A DNA stretch of 64,000 bases from Ecdyonurus torrentis (lineage: Eukaryota; Arthropoda; Insecta; Ephemeroptera; Heptageniidae): positions 27,178,683 through 27,242,682 of the forward strand of contig OX439127.1 of the NCBI GenBank assembly GCA_949318235.1, in the 5' to 3' direction. The notes below the pieces were generated by a model. That model worked only from the letters and a program-made list of their open reading frames with translations. It made no database searches and was not told the DNA's origin. A program made the position numbers and the translations under genes. Every line of letters begins with the position of its first letter. Position 1 is the stretch's first letter. This document shows, piece after piece, positions 1-18,925 of this stretch.

Positions 1-240
1 ATCAGCTCGTTCTCAGGATTTCAAAAAACTGGCTACTGAACCTTCTACGGTCAATACTTTCCGAAATAAATGCCCGATTGATGACGTCAGAGTCTCTTTA
101 GGACGATTTTCAAAAATTAATTAAAAATACTTCCCATACGCCAATCGTTTTAAGAAAAAATAGCGCCTCAAAATTTTTTAACGCTCTTTTCAAAAATGTC
201 ATAAAAAGTGGGGGTTAAAAAAATTCACCTTCCTCATTTC
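1..240. mobile_element. Half copy of a palindromic MITE ending CTTCCTCATT
   Basis: The segment carries TGATGACGTCAGAG near 80 and ends with CTTCCTCATT near 230-239. These are the internal CRE-like motif and the terminal repeat of the elements at 6522-6867 and 23534-24008. The left half is missing, cut by the window edge. Confidence 0.45.
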
Positions 241-1258
241 AAAAAGTAACAAAATTGAATCGAATTGAGCTATAAAATTGAATCGAATTGAGCTATAAAA
301 TAACAGAGATGATTGTTTTAGATATGAAATTAATTATGTTTTTAGGGTTAGACATAGGTAATATTAGGGTAAGTTACACATTAGCAACAATTATCTAGGA
401 TATACTAACATAGATATACATAGATATAGGTAAACTTAAACTAACTATAAGTAAACTATAATAACTATAGTATATTTAGTATAGTAATTATAAGTAAACT
501 TAATTTACTATAGTAAAAATTCAAAATCTTTCAATTTCACTCCGAAATTGTTTTTGGTGTCTGCAATGGTTTTGACTGAACTCCGGAAGATACATGACAT
601 TTATTCAGTTGATGTTCAGAATGTATAACAGTGAAGAAATTAGCTCACCTGATACCATGATGTAGCGATACTCATGATGTTTGATGCAATAATTAATGCT
701 TACACTTTGAGGCTTCAGACAATTTCAAAGTGTCACTTTGGAATGCCATTCGACTTTTATATGCGTGTTTTGATGAAATGATGAAAATTCTTCCCTCCTT
801 AACCCTTTTGTTCAATCTCTTCCCTCCCTCTCTTTCCTTTAAATTATAAGCTTCTGCCCACGCTTTTTTTTTTTTTTTTTTTTTTTTTTAACCTAACCAG
901 GATTAATCCTTTACCAACTGTCACCCTTATTCTCACTGCATCGCCCACCTGTTTACATCAAGAGATAACCAAAATAAAACCAGAGCCCAACAGCAACAAT
1001 ATGCTTAATTACTTTCATCGCTTTCATTCATTAATTAAACTCGTGTTATTTTTTGTTCATTTGGGTAGTAAAAATGCATCCCCCCCCCCCCCCTACTCGA
1101 CTCCACTGCAAAAAAAGGTTGGAACAATTTCGACATTTATTTTCATATAATAAACAAACAAACAAACAAAAGATGTAATAATTTCCTAAATCTTATCCCA
1201 TGATTTATATGAATTTTTTTCAAAGCCGTTATTATGTTCCACGAATTCGAACATATTA

Positions 1259-1369
1259 ATGCTGTTCGTAAACCCTGTTCTCTGCTTCTAAAATGACGAC
1301 CAACTTTGGTTATTCAAATGGAATACGCATTTTTTGGTGAGAGAAAACAGGGTTTACAGACAACAGCAT
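1259..1369 (+). mobile_element. 111-bp TA-flanked MITE, copy 1
   Basis: Terminal inverted repeats start ATGCTGTTCGTAAACCCTGT and end with the near-complement, finishing ACAGCAT. The element is flanked by TA on both sides (1257-1258 and 1370-1371), the Tc1/mariner-type duplication. The interior matches the reverse complement of the copy at 11161-11268 almost base for base. Confidence 0.75.
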
Positions 1370-2237
1370 TATGTTTCTTGATTATGTAACATTTCTAGTT
1401 CTACCCTTTTTTTTTTATTATTTTTTTTAATTTTTATTTATTATTATTTTTTTTTTTGAAGCGAAGTGTTCATACAGCAAAGTGTTTAATATAGAGTTCT
1501 ATTGTACGTATGTATGCTCACTTTAACGTGTTCTTTCTCTTGCCAAAAGGTAAAATTTTGCAATTTTGCAATTTTTTTTTTTTAGATAAAGTGATAAAAA
1601 TAATAAGTGTTTCAACAATACAATACAAAACAAAGTTTCTCTTTTACATTCATAGAAACATTTTTTATAATTATTAACTCTGACATTTTAACATAAAAAA
1701 ATACTGTGATTATAATTGAAAAAAAAATGCATTTCGAGTATGTTTTATTTAATTTAATAGGACTATAACCTCATTATCGGGTTTGCGTGCGTAATAATCC
1801 TCCTTCTTGACCTTTTGCCTTGCTCGCGTTTGCGATAGCAGGTGCTACAAAGCAAGGCAAGGACACCACTAGCATGGCTAGCGTGAGACAGACACAGCAC
1901 AGCTGAGTCAACATCCGAGCTGTCTCTTTAGTACACAATATTTTATAAAACTACTGTTTACTCGTATTATTCAACCATTACCTGTCTTTATAAAATCTAT
2001 ATTAAATCTCATGGTTTGCTTTGCCTATAAAATGGTCATTCAACTGAACTGTGTTTATAATTTTATTATAACTCTTCATACGACGCACCTTGAAGTCTTT
2101 TACAAACCTACGTCAATATTCTAAGGATTGAGAGCAGGAACTGTATTTAAAAAAATACAACTTAAAATAATAAGTAGAACTATAATTAGTAAAAACCTGT
2201 GTAAACAATGATACCGATCCTAGACCTTATATTCACT

Positions 2238-2241
<4 letters not shown>

Positions 2242-2284
<43 letters not shown>
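2242..2284. repeat. (GA)n microsatellite followed downstream by a 47-bp T run
   Basis: A GA dinucleotide tract is uninterrupted for about 43 bp. A separate poly-T run occupies 2416-2462. The short open frame spanning the poly-T run is not a gene. Confidence 0.9.
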
Positions 2285-2288
<4 letters not shown>

Positions 2289-2413
2289 AGCATGAAAGTT
2301 CATTTGTTTTCCCTCCACAAACAAATTAATATTGTCAAGAATAAGTTTCAAAACTAAATCACGTAATAAGTTGGACTTCTCACCTTCTCAGAATATGTCT
2401 ATCCTGATCTTAC

Positions 2414-2464
<51 letters not shown>

Positions 2465-2759
2465 CATATCATGTGCTACACCTTCTCCATGGTCCGTCAA
2501 GACCAAAGTCTTATCGACATTATATTTATAAATTATATTACATCACTACTACCTTCAAATTTAGGTAAATATTTAACTGGTTTTTTTTTCTGCTCACAGT
2601 GACTCTTGTATAATTCAAATTTTTTAATATTATATTCTGTTAAAAGTTTTATTCCGAAGCTTGTATACAGTATTATATTTATATTATTATGTGCTTCAAT
2701 CTATATGGATTTTACGTCATACAACAACTTGCTAACATACAAGGAAAAGTTATTGGAGT

Positions 2760-2925
2760 TAATACACCATACGTCATATCACCACTTGCAACTTTGTTCA
2801 CCTTATCAGTGACGTAACTGGTGAACGGCATCGTATTGGCTGTGCATCAAGTACAATCCATCGCAAAATGAAATCGAATGCGCGAGTTTTGTGCTGCGCT
2901 CAACCTCTTTATTGTCTGGGCCTTG
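2760..2925 (-). repeat. Dispersed repeat, copy 1 (related copy at 36010-36140)
   Basis: On the minus strand this reads AATAAAGAGGTTGAGCGCAG, then ACTCGCGCATTCGATTTC and GCGATGGATTGTAC, matching 36010-36140 on the plus strand over about 120 bp. No terminal repeats or coding frame were identified. The family is unknown to me. Confidence 0.65.
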
Positions 2926-4020
2926 ATCTTCGACGAAGACGTGTGTACTTTTCTCATAAGAATAACATTTAAAATTTGGCACAAATATTTGACTAGCATA
3001 AAAAGACATTTTTGTAAGGATAAGGAAATCAGCTGCTTCATTCTCTAGTTAATTTGATTTTTAGGCAGAAACAATACTTTAAGAAGCAAAATTATGCTTT
3101 TGCGGAAAGTCTTGATCCCCACCCCCTTGTGAGGAGGGATTAGGGGAGCGCTTATTGGAGCTCTATTTACTGTCCCTGTTCTCATTCCGGCGCCCGTTCC
3201 CGAATTAGTCCCGATTCACGATTTTTTCACGTCCGTTTCTGGGCAATAACGGGCCGTTAGTGCTCCGGAATCAATGTCCCACCCGTTTCCCGAGATGAAG
3301 TCCCGAACAGGAAATTTATCCGGCCCTGGAATGACATTCCGGACCGTTAAAAATGAAAAGCTCGGGACTACTGGGAACCAACCTAAATTTCATTAACCAT
3401 CAAAAATTCACTTAAATTGAGTTTAATATACTCTCAATAGAATGTATAATTTTTAACTCTGATATTGTGGTGACAAATTAACTTGTTCAGGACATAATAG
3501 TTGCGATAAAGAATAAAAAAATTATGGTAATGATGGTTGCGACGGCTTATATGAGGTTTTTAATTAACTTCATTAACGATTTTAATGCTAAGAGAATCTA
3601 AAATATGAAAATGTTGCTTTTAGTGTGAAACCCGATCGTTTACGGGACGTAAAAAATTCTGGCCCGGGAAAGGTCGTAAACGGTCCGTAAACCTAATTAA
3701 GGGTAAAATTAACCCTAATTAATTTAATTTTAAATGAATTAGATAAATAATTGCTGTGAAATTATCTCTAAATAACTTTTATTAAATTTAATTGATCTAA
3801 AATTGGCACTTTTTACTTTAATTTTTTTTTAACTCTTTTCTAGTATAAATATAGTATTTATAGTAAATATTTTAATTAAATATGTTAATTTCCACCCCAG
3901 GATAAATATTTGAGGATTAATTAACTATATTTACATTAATAATCCATATTTAAACCCATAACAATATATATAGGACTAACAAACTCAATATACTTAAGAT
4001 GACCCAATGGCAGAACGATC

Positions 4021-4092
4021 CAGAGCGATATCCAGGCGATCACCGAAGTTAAGCAACGTCGAGCGTGGTCAGTACTTGGATGGGTGAACGAT
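4021..4092 (+). pseudogene. 5S rRNA-derived segment retaining the internal promoter
   Basis: About 60 bp matches the 3' two-thirds of 5S rRNA, including ATCACCGAAGTTAAGCAACG (box A region) and AGTACTTGGATGGGTGA (box C). The 5' third and the 3' acceptor stem of a real 5S gene are absent or altered, and the match breaks into ATAAAAAAAA. It is therefore a fragment, possibly the pol III promoter of a 5S-type SINE (SINE3-like) or a piece captured by the surrounding element. Confidence 0.75.
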
Positions 4093-4228
4093 AAAAAAAA
4101 CTTCGCAGTATAGTTTTTTAGGTCCGGAATATTGTTTCACCAATTTTTTACAATTGTTTATACATATTATCCTTTTTGCTCGCTAATTAATAATTTTTCT
4201 AATTAAAATTAAAAATTATATTTAACTC

Positions 4229-4410
4229 GGAAAACGCTCGGGTCCAGCGCTGGAAACGCTCGGGTCCAGCGCTGGATACGCTTGGGAAACGCTCGGGTCC
4301 AGCGCTGGATACGCTCTGGAAACGCTCGGGTCCAGCGCTGGATACGCTCTGGAAACGCTCGGGTCCAGCGCTGGAAACGCTTGGGAAACGCCCGGGTCCG
4401 GAAGCCGGGA
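4229..4410 (+). repeat. GC-rich tandem repeat, about 33-bp unit
   Basis: About five copies of a unit built from GGAAACGCTCGGGTCCAGCG, CTGG and ATACGCT(C/T). Each copy contains the palindrome AGCGCT. Shorter and longer units alternate. The array lies inside the terminal-repeat element at 3175-4456. Confidence 0.85.
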
Positions 4411-6521
4411 ACTTAACCGTTTCCGGACCAGGAATCAGCCCCGGAATGAGAACAGGTGATTGAAACTTTAACTTACTTGGAACATTACTACGCTGGTTCT
4501 GAATCTGATGTATAGTAAAATAAGAACAATATTATACCATAGCATATTTTTCATATTATTATGCAATAATTGTATTTTTCATGTGTTTCATTTTTTCATA
4601 ACTATAATAATAAATTATTACATAAACATGAGTGAAGTAATTACTAAAAAAAAAATTGAGTCATTATGCTGCAGCTGCATTGCTGCAAGTTTCCAATATA
4701 CTAAATAATTATTTAAAATGAAGTCATAATTTTAACTAAATCATATGTATGCGATAAGTCACGTTCAAAGTTTTGTTTCCTCATTTCTTTGACAATTGCA
4801 TTTATAATGTAACTTACTGCTGATTCATGAAGCGTTATCTAGGTGCATGATGCATCGACCTTTCAACAAACTCTCTATTACCCTCCCCCCCCCCCCCAAA
4901 TTTGCAATGCATAAAATATTAATATTCTAAAATAAAAGTAATAATAATAAAAGTTCAGTACCCTAAAGTAATTAATATAATGCAAGTAATACCACTAGGC
5001 AACTGTGCCTATACAGTTCGTAATACATGCCGACGAGATTTGTTTTTCTATTTCACAGTTTTTATATATATAATTTTTTTTTGTCCACGATTCTGAATTA
5101 TATAGAAAGATAGATACAAATCCCATCTAACTTTGGTAGGCTTAGAATACTTCATAGATTTGATTATCACTCGAAGCCATGACGCTATCACGTGCTGAGG
5201 ATTATATGAGCGAGTATGTAAATCTGTGTTGCTTACTCGTATTACATCGGTGTGTCACAGGTTGCCACGTGCTTTCCTCATATGCTGCTTATTTGTGCTT
5301 AATTACCTCACTCTTGCAATTATTAAAACTTCAAAAAATGTAATAGTAGCATTGGCAATGACGTGTGAGTTTGCATAATAGTGCTTACCGGTGAAGCATA
5401 CTATTGTCAATCTCAAGTGGCGCGAGAAAAGCGAAGAAATCCCAAATTTCCTATACACATTAGCATTAGATTTTTTAAAATACAAAATTACTATGTACCG
5501 AGTGTAAAAAATTTAAATGAGCGATACTATAGACACTTAATTTTACATGTTAAAAAAAAAAAAAAAAAAAAAAAAGGAAAGTTTCATTACCAATATGAAA
5601 TATCATCCATTGATCTGACACAGCAAACATATAAATGATTTTCATTATACTTAAATTTATGTTCGATATTTTTTTGATAAAATTATAAAGGCTTGCAACA
5701 TGTTACAAAGCTGCAATAAATAAATAAACAAATGAGAGTATAAATCTTATTAACGTTGTTTATGTTTTGTACCCCACGATGCTTAAAAAAAGAAAGGAAA
5801 AGAAAGATGCTGGAGTCATGAAAATAATGCTATATAATTATAGTGTATATATTATAGAATATACTGTAGTTTTAATTTCGGGGTATAGGAGCAGGACCGT
5901 CTTATTTTCTAGTCAAAGATTAGAACAAAAACAACAACAACAAAAACTTTCTGTGCTTTTATGGTTTATGGACCAATCCCGTGGTCCAATCCAGTGGCTT
6001 AGATCCCTAATTTCATACAAATGTCATATACCATGCTTTATTCAAGTTCGTGCGTTAAAATGAATTGCCACCGTAATTATCATCTCCACTTAGGTCAATT
6101 AGGGAAAAAGTTCCATGCAAATATTATTAAAATAATGGTTCAGACGAACGATATTAATATCTTATTTGGGAATAAAAGGATACCAAAACCATGTAGATGT
6201 GACAAAAGTTAACAAAGTTATATTATACGTCTCGTGAGTGACGCAGTGAACACGCTCTCCCGCAATCTTTGCAGAGCACTAGAAAAGCATAGCAGTTTGC
6301 AGTAGATGCACAAATGCACACAACCAAAAATTGGAATAAGCTTGCACTTTTTTTCCAACGTGTTTATTTATTTATTCTTCCACAATAATTTATTTATATG
6401 CCGTTTTGAAATCTGTTCTATAGTTTTGACCTTTTTGTACTCATGTTGATTATTGTTGTTTCATTACAAAGAAATTGAATATTTAAAGCATATTTAAATT
6501 TTTCTTGATAGGCTATTTTAG

Positions 6522-6867
6522 AATGAGGAAGACTAAAAAATTTTAGGAGGTAATTTTATTGCATATTCTAAAAGAGCACATTGTCCTGAATAGATGTGCA
6601 AATGTCAATTTTTTTAGTTCATTAAGTATTTTTAATTAATTTTTAAAGTCGCGAAATGACGTCACGGTAGTTAACTTTTTCCTATAACATATTTATGCAT
6701 AAGTTGCCACCTGTGACGTCATTTTTCGATTTTCAAAAAATTAACTAAACACACTTAATGCGAACTCAAAAATTAGAAATACCCATATAAATCGATCCAG
6801 GACAATGGCCTATCTGTTAGAATATGAAATAAAATTACCTCATAAAATTCATTTGGCCTTCCTCATT
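6522..6867. mobile_element. 346-bp palindromic MITE, AATGAGGAAG family
   Basis: The ends are AATGAGGAAG and CTTCCTCATT, and the arms pair over tens of bases (AGGTAATTTTATTGCATATTC against its near-complement close to the right end). Near the middle the arms carry ATGACGTCACGG and TGTGACGTCAT. The terminal repeats match those of the nested palindrome at 23534-24008. Confidence 0.65.
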
Positions 6868-6983
6868 GTAATATTTTTGGGGCGAAAATGTTGATTTGCA
6901 GATGATTTTATTCCAAAAAGCTCATGGAAAATTTAACAGTTATAAGGTATAAACTTATAAGTGAAACTATTATTTACATTGCT

Positions 6984-6986
<3 letters not shown>

Positions 6987-7051
<65 letters not shown>
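6987..7051. repeat. (TC)n microsatellite
   Basis: A nearly perfect CT/TC tract of about 65 bp. Confidence 0.9.
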
Positions 7052-7057
<6 letters not shown>

Positions 7058-8414
7058 AGCCACTATGTAGTTGTTAAAAATGGATTTTTATTCCTAAGGT
7101 ATTCCTATGGTATGGTGTCTTGAAGACATTTCCCAAAGAATTTCTCGGTGATACTAAAATAATTTTATACCGAAATGAATTCATAAACTTGCAATACATT
7201 ATCCTTATGGGAAAATAGGAAAACTAGCAACAAAGTGATAAATAAGAAAAATAAAAGTCTCTTCCTCTACACTTCTCCTTACCTCTTAGGTAAAATCGCT
7301 CACTGGACATGATGCATGATGTTATGTTGTATAATACTACTAATACTTTTTCTTTCTATCTGAATATTATTCTAAAAATAAATAAAGAATTTGAGAACTT
7401 CTATTACGAAAAAAAAAAAAAATAATAATAATACACGATGAAATAAATTTTAATTCATAATACTAATAGTAATGAACTAATAATTAAATCTCTGGATATT
7501 ACAATTATAATTAATTAAAACAAATAATGCAATAGCAATATTTTCATAACCTTTATAATATAATGTTATAAAATGTGTTAGTTGTTATAAGAATTGTTAT
7601 TAAAAAATATATAATATTATGCCATCAGTTACTTGATATTTTTAGTTGCGCTCAGTATTTTTTTTTTTTTTTTTTCTAACAATTAAATTTCGATGTGAAG
7701 TATAAAATTTCAAACATGAAATTTCAATACCTTTACATAAAATAACCTTGTTAGATGATGAGAAGCAAGGCTGACCGACATTATAACATTTTATAATATC
7801 AACATGTATATAATTATGTTGAACAAAATTGTAACATCAGAAAAGAAAAGTTGTATTTTTGTATTAGAGTAGAGAACAAGTTTTTGGCTGTTTTCTTGAA
7901 CATGATGAGCGTTGATTTGGTCAAGAAATTAGACAGGATGTGTTTGATATCAAAGATAACAGACCTGAGGGGAACGGAGCGCTGAAATAAACAGATAGGA
8001 GAATGGGCATACAGTGCTGTTTTTCTTTATATTGTTGTGCAACTTTATGAATTCATTTTGGTACAGTACAAGAAATATACAAAGTTATTCTATAGAGTAG
8101 TAACAAGGAAATTTTGAATTAAGTTTTGAAATTTTATTTCGTAAAATGTCGTGGAAAATTTGTTAACCCTTATCGGAAAATTTTATTGTCGGTAAGAAAC
8201 ATAATAGAATAGCCGTACTCATATAGGTATTGTTATTATTAGTAATTATATCTTTTAAATTTCAGAGATGCAAAAATTCTAATGACAATGTTATTTATGT
8301 ACTTTTCTTTGATATCCAAGGCTGCATATACAGTACATCAATATTGAGCACGCTTGCGTTGTTTCAAATATGTTACAGGGTAAACTATATTTATGTAAAT
8401 AAGTTGATATATTA

Positions 8415-8417
<3 letters not shown>

Positions 8418-8461
<44 letters not shown>
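8418..8461. repeat. 44-bp poly-A run
   Basis: An uninterrupted A tract. No retroposon body was recognised before it. Confidence 0.9.
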
Positions 8462-8462
<1 letters not shown>

Positions 8463-8665
8463 CATTTAAAAAGCTATGTATATGAGACCTAAGCTAATTT
8501 TTAATCAAATAAAATGAAATGAAACAAATCAATTTTATGAACATTATTTAAGAATTTTGAGACTTATCGCGTAAAGGGCATTGAAAATAAAAATTTATAA
8601 AAATATATATAACAAATACAAATATAATAAAACTTATTTTATATAAATTTCAGATTATTGTATTG

Positions 8666-8669
<4 letters not shown>

Positions 8670-8744
<75 letters not shown>
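8670..8744. repeat. (TA)n microsatellite
   Basis: TA dinucleotide repeats continue for about 75 bp. Confidence 0.9.
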
Positions 8745-8749
<5 letters not shown>

Positions 8750-8824
8750 ATATAAATAATAAATATACACTTCTCCCAAAAGTACTCTTCGAGCGGATAC
8801 AGAGTAATTAACTATGTAAAGTCA

Positions 8825-9724
8825 ACTGTGATTGGCTAGTAGGTTTATAACACGCTCTCTGATTGGTTTAGCACTGCGGGTACAGCTTTTGGCGGAAACG
8901 ACCTTGTTTTGGCCAGAGTGTATAAACATATTATAATAATATATTATATATAAGACACAACTCCAAAAGATGGAATTTATATTTTTACTTTTGCATATCG
9001 CATAATTAAGTATATAGGGGGTCAACTTTTAAAGTTGAGAGAATATGAGTCTTGTAAAACCCTCAAATAGTATTTTGGAGATTCTTGCATGCACCACAAA
9101 GAAAAAAGTTTATATCCTAGCTATATTATAGGAAATTTTCCTACGCAAACAATATGGTAAAATTTGAAGAACAAATTAGTGATAATTTAGGTGTGCATAA
9201 AATTTGTACATAAAAATTAAAAATCGTAATTATTTATAACATTACATATGCTGCGTGTAAAGTATGAAAAAATGAACCCTCTCCCTTCACTTGTGCGCAC
9301 TCCCACCAATCGCTCGAGGCGGGGAATAGAGGGATGTGAGCAAAGTTGGTGATCCACTGCAATTATGACAGATTGTCTTTATTGAACAGCTAACGCATAT
9401 CATTTCAATTTTAAGCTCTTAAATCGAACAATCATAATATCTATATATTATATAATACACATTTCTTAGTTTAAATTTAGTGATTACGATACTGAATATT
9501 ACCTGATACAGTACTGAAGATTTTGTAGAAAAAATAAATATTGACATAACAAAATGTATGTGCCTATAATATTCAGAAAAATATCTCCGGGAGTCGCTCA
9601 GCCAGGTTCTCCAGGTATATTCAGGAGAAAATCCTCCACGGGGGGTGATCAACCCTCCGCGCCAAAAGGCTCACGATCGGGCTCGCGGCCCCGACCGAGC
9701 GTCGGAGACTTATTAGCTACAAAG
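8825..9724 (+). promoter_or_regulatory. Probable promoter and 5' UTR of OXSR1
   Basis: The DNA upstream of OXSR1 is less AT-rich than its surroundings and has promoter-like marks. Two reversed CCAAT boxes (TGATTGG) lie near 8830 and 8860, a forward CCAATCGC with a GC-rich run lies near 9306, and a CpG-rich stretch at 9655-9710 precedes the chosen start codon. The transcription start cannot be placed from sequence alone. Confidence 0.35.
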
Positions 9725-16136
<6,412 letters not shown>

Positions 16137-18925
16137 CTTTCAATATGGGTGACTTATGCAGAGACTGTCACAAGCTTGCTTAATTCTAATGTTGTTTTTT
16201 TTAGCTGTCACAAAAATGTCAAATCTTTTACATTGTTCTCCAGTAAATATAATATAAGTTAAAAATATTTTGAAAGAGAGCAAGAAAATAATAATAATAT
16301 TAAAAAAATATATAATTAATAAATAAATAAATGCCAGTATAAAAGAAGAATGTGTGACTGAAAGTGTTATAGAGCTGAAGAGGAAGTGTTGGTATGGATT
16401 TGTTAAAAAATTGCTAGCAAATTTTGTTAATGACAGTAACATATATAAAAGTGAGTGGAGGTTAACTAATTGCAATAAGCAACATCTGTAATATTTAAAC
16501 ATTTGTTGATTTCATGAAAGATACCTCACATATCAAACTTGCTCTCCAACACAAAGATTAAAATAGTTTATAATCTTTGCCTGCTCTTAAAATTACAACA
16601 GTGATGCTGTATCATAATTTTTTAAGTGGTGGGTCAATCATTTGTCGAATCTATACCTTTTAAGTTTTTGTAAATATACTATAATTTACTATCTCATAAT
16701 TGACAATGTTCTTTTAATTTTTTGCCCTAATATTTAATTTGTAGACATTATATTATTTGACAATGAATATTAAATTTTTTTTTTTTTTTGAGAGTACAGT
16801 ATCATTGTTGTAATAATGTATGATTTGATCAGCATTTGCTTTTGTGTTATAATTTTGCATCTTGATAACAATGTGGTATCTTACAAGTTATTTCAATAAT
16901 ACTTTATTGTAACCAATACAGTAAACTCTTTTATCTACATTTCCAAAAATAATTACCTTAGAATATAACAATTCTATTTTGAGTGTTATATACATGATGT
17001 TCTTCTTAGAATGTAGGTACTATCATATAGTTTTGTGTAGCCTTCAAGACCGTGTCTCTTTCATCATCTCACCTCCACTTTCTATGGGATGAGTTGACTT
17101 ATTTTGAGTTAACTAGTGACACAACGAAAAGTACAATATTTTTGCAATATGCAGGAGAACTTGCTTTGCATTAATATCTTAACAAACAATTTTTAGAACC
17201 CATAGAACCAGAAAAATAATTAATTTGTTCAAGTGGTATTTGTTTCTGTTTCTAATTCCTTTTGTATTGGTTAGATAGAGAGGAATAAAGTATGACACGG
17301 TCCTCAGGGTTGCCTAAATTAGGGGAGTCAATAGAACTTTTTACCCAGAGTATACCTACAAGCAGGGAGTTTTTATACCTGTTTCTACTTTAGGGTAGAG
17401 AAAGTAAAGATAATACAATAAAATATTTTTAAAGTAAAATAAAAGTATTAAAGTATTTTATGTGTTGACTGAGCCAGCATAGGAACATCTTGTAGTTTAA
17501 AATGTAGAAATTGTTTGACTAGTTGTGCTTTAAGGGCATTAAATTATTAAATCACTCATTAGATATTAACTATTGCCTTATTGATGAGCAATGTCAACAC
17601 GCTGGAATTAATTGTACTAATTCATTTTTAGTTGCAATAAGTAAAAAGTTATTTCTTTGTCTCCCTTTATAATCAGAACTTTAGCTTTTTTGAGCTTTTT
17701 ACTTGCCACTTATCAAAGAAGACACTTGAAGCTTGTTGTGTAGTTAACAATTTAAAGTTGCAATTTATTATTATTAGTTTTTTTTTTTTTTTAACAATAG
17801 CTATCCCAGTGAAAACATTTTCAAGTCATTTAATTTATATGCAGTAGTAGTAGTAAAAAATAAATAAAATACAGTACCTATAATATGTATAACAAAGAGT
17901 AGTTTGCTAAAAGTAGATAACAATATTTATGTTAATAAAAGTATAATTATTGCTTATACAACATGCTGAGGAAACCAAAAATTTTCCCATCTTTAAAAAT
18001 CTAATGAGTGATATAAAAAACAACAACTAAAAATATTAATAGAGTTTACTGTATAAATAGTCAAAAAAATAATTACTCCAATTTTAGCTCCCTTTGATAT
18101 GTATAATTAATAGAAAAAAGGGTAATGTCTTTGAATTGTTTCTTTGTATTGCAAAATGTATTCCAATACATTAAAGTATTGGCAAATAATAATATATTTT
18201 TTATTAGACCTATAATTTAAACTAAATAATAATAATATTAAAATATGTCTTTATCTCTTGTTTATGTAAATGAAATTTTAGTACTAATTTAAGCACTTTT
18301 TTTAAGGTATTGGAAATGCAAATATTATAATATATTATATTGCCTAATTGCCTATGCTGTAGAACCTCAAATTTCTATGCATCATAATTATTATTTATAG
18401 TAATGGCTAAATAGGTAAAAGTCTTAACCAATTGACTTAACTTTCATGTTGTTGGTTTAACTTGAAGGGCTAACTGCAGTACTCATAACTAACTGATGAA
18501 TCATGAGATGGTAGTGTGATATATGTTTCATATGTTATATCGTCTAATCTCACAAACTGATTGGGGAAAATTGTTAAGTAGGCAAGTTCTGGTATACACG
18601 TAAAAGTCTCATATACTGAAATACAATATAAAGCAGATTGTTTTACTTATAAGCTTTCTCTCCAGCTTGTGAGGCTATGAAGGTATTAAGACATGTGTAG
18701 GCGTACATATGATTTGCATGTATGATGGTACCAACTCATAATGTATCAGTAACGAGGAATTGTATTTAGTACAGTAGTTCTTTAAAATAATTATTAATTG
18801 TAATATACATTTCAAATAGTTTGGTCTCTATTTTAGATGTCCTATATTTTTATTTTAGATGTCTTAATTTGGGGTTGTACTGTATGAAATAAAAATGCAA
18901 AAAAAAAAAAAAAAAAAAAAAAAGT
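16137..18925 (+). other. OXSR1 3' UTR and downstream DNA, no coding signal
   Basis: AT-rich sequence after the OXSR1 stop codon with no conserved reading frame. Candidate AATAAA signals occur near 16317, 17284 and 18889. The last is followed within a few bases by a run of A, so it could be a cleavage site or a retroposed tail. The true transcript end is not resolved. Confidence 0.4.

Larger units (their letters stand above)
3175..4456. mobile_element. 1.28-kb non-coding element with perfect 16-bp terminal inverted repeats
   Basis: The left end CCTGTTCTCATTCCGG (3175-3190) and the right end CCGGAATGAGAACAGG (4441-4456) are exact reverse complements, with weaker pairing continuing inward. The interior is rich in CCGG and CGGGAAC-like motifs unlike the AT-rich flanks. 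It contains a 5S rRNA-like segment and a GC-rich tandem array. No reading frame for a transposase was seen, and no clear target-site duplication. Superfamily unknown. Confidence 0.65.
1380..8820. other. Gene-free repeat-rich region upstream of OXSR1
   Basis: Apart from the repeats listed separately, I see only AT-rich sequence with short chance reading frames. A less AT-rich patch at 1785-1935 contains CTTGCCTTGC-like and GCAAGGCAAG-like motifs in inverted order and is unexplained. No conserved protein segment was found on either strand. Confidence 0.5.

Noticed and set aside
3999..4100. A functional 5S rRNA gene
   Set aside because: The 5' third and the closing stem are missing and the 3' end breaks into A-rich sequence.
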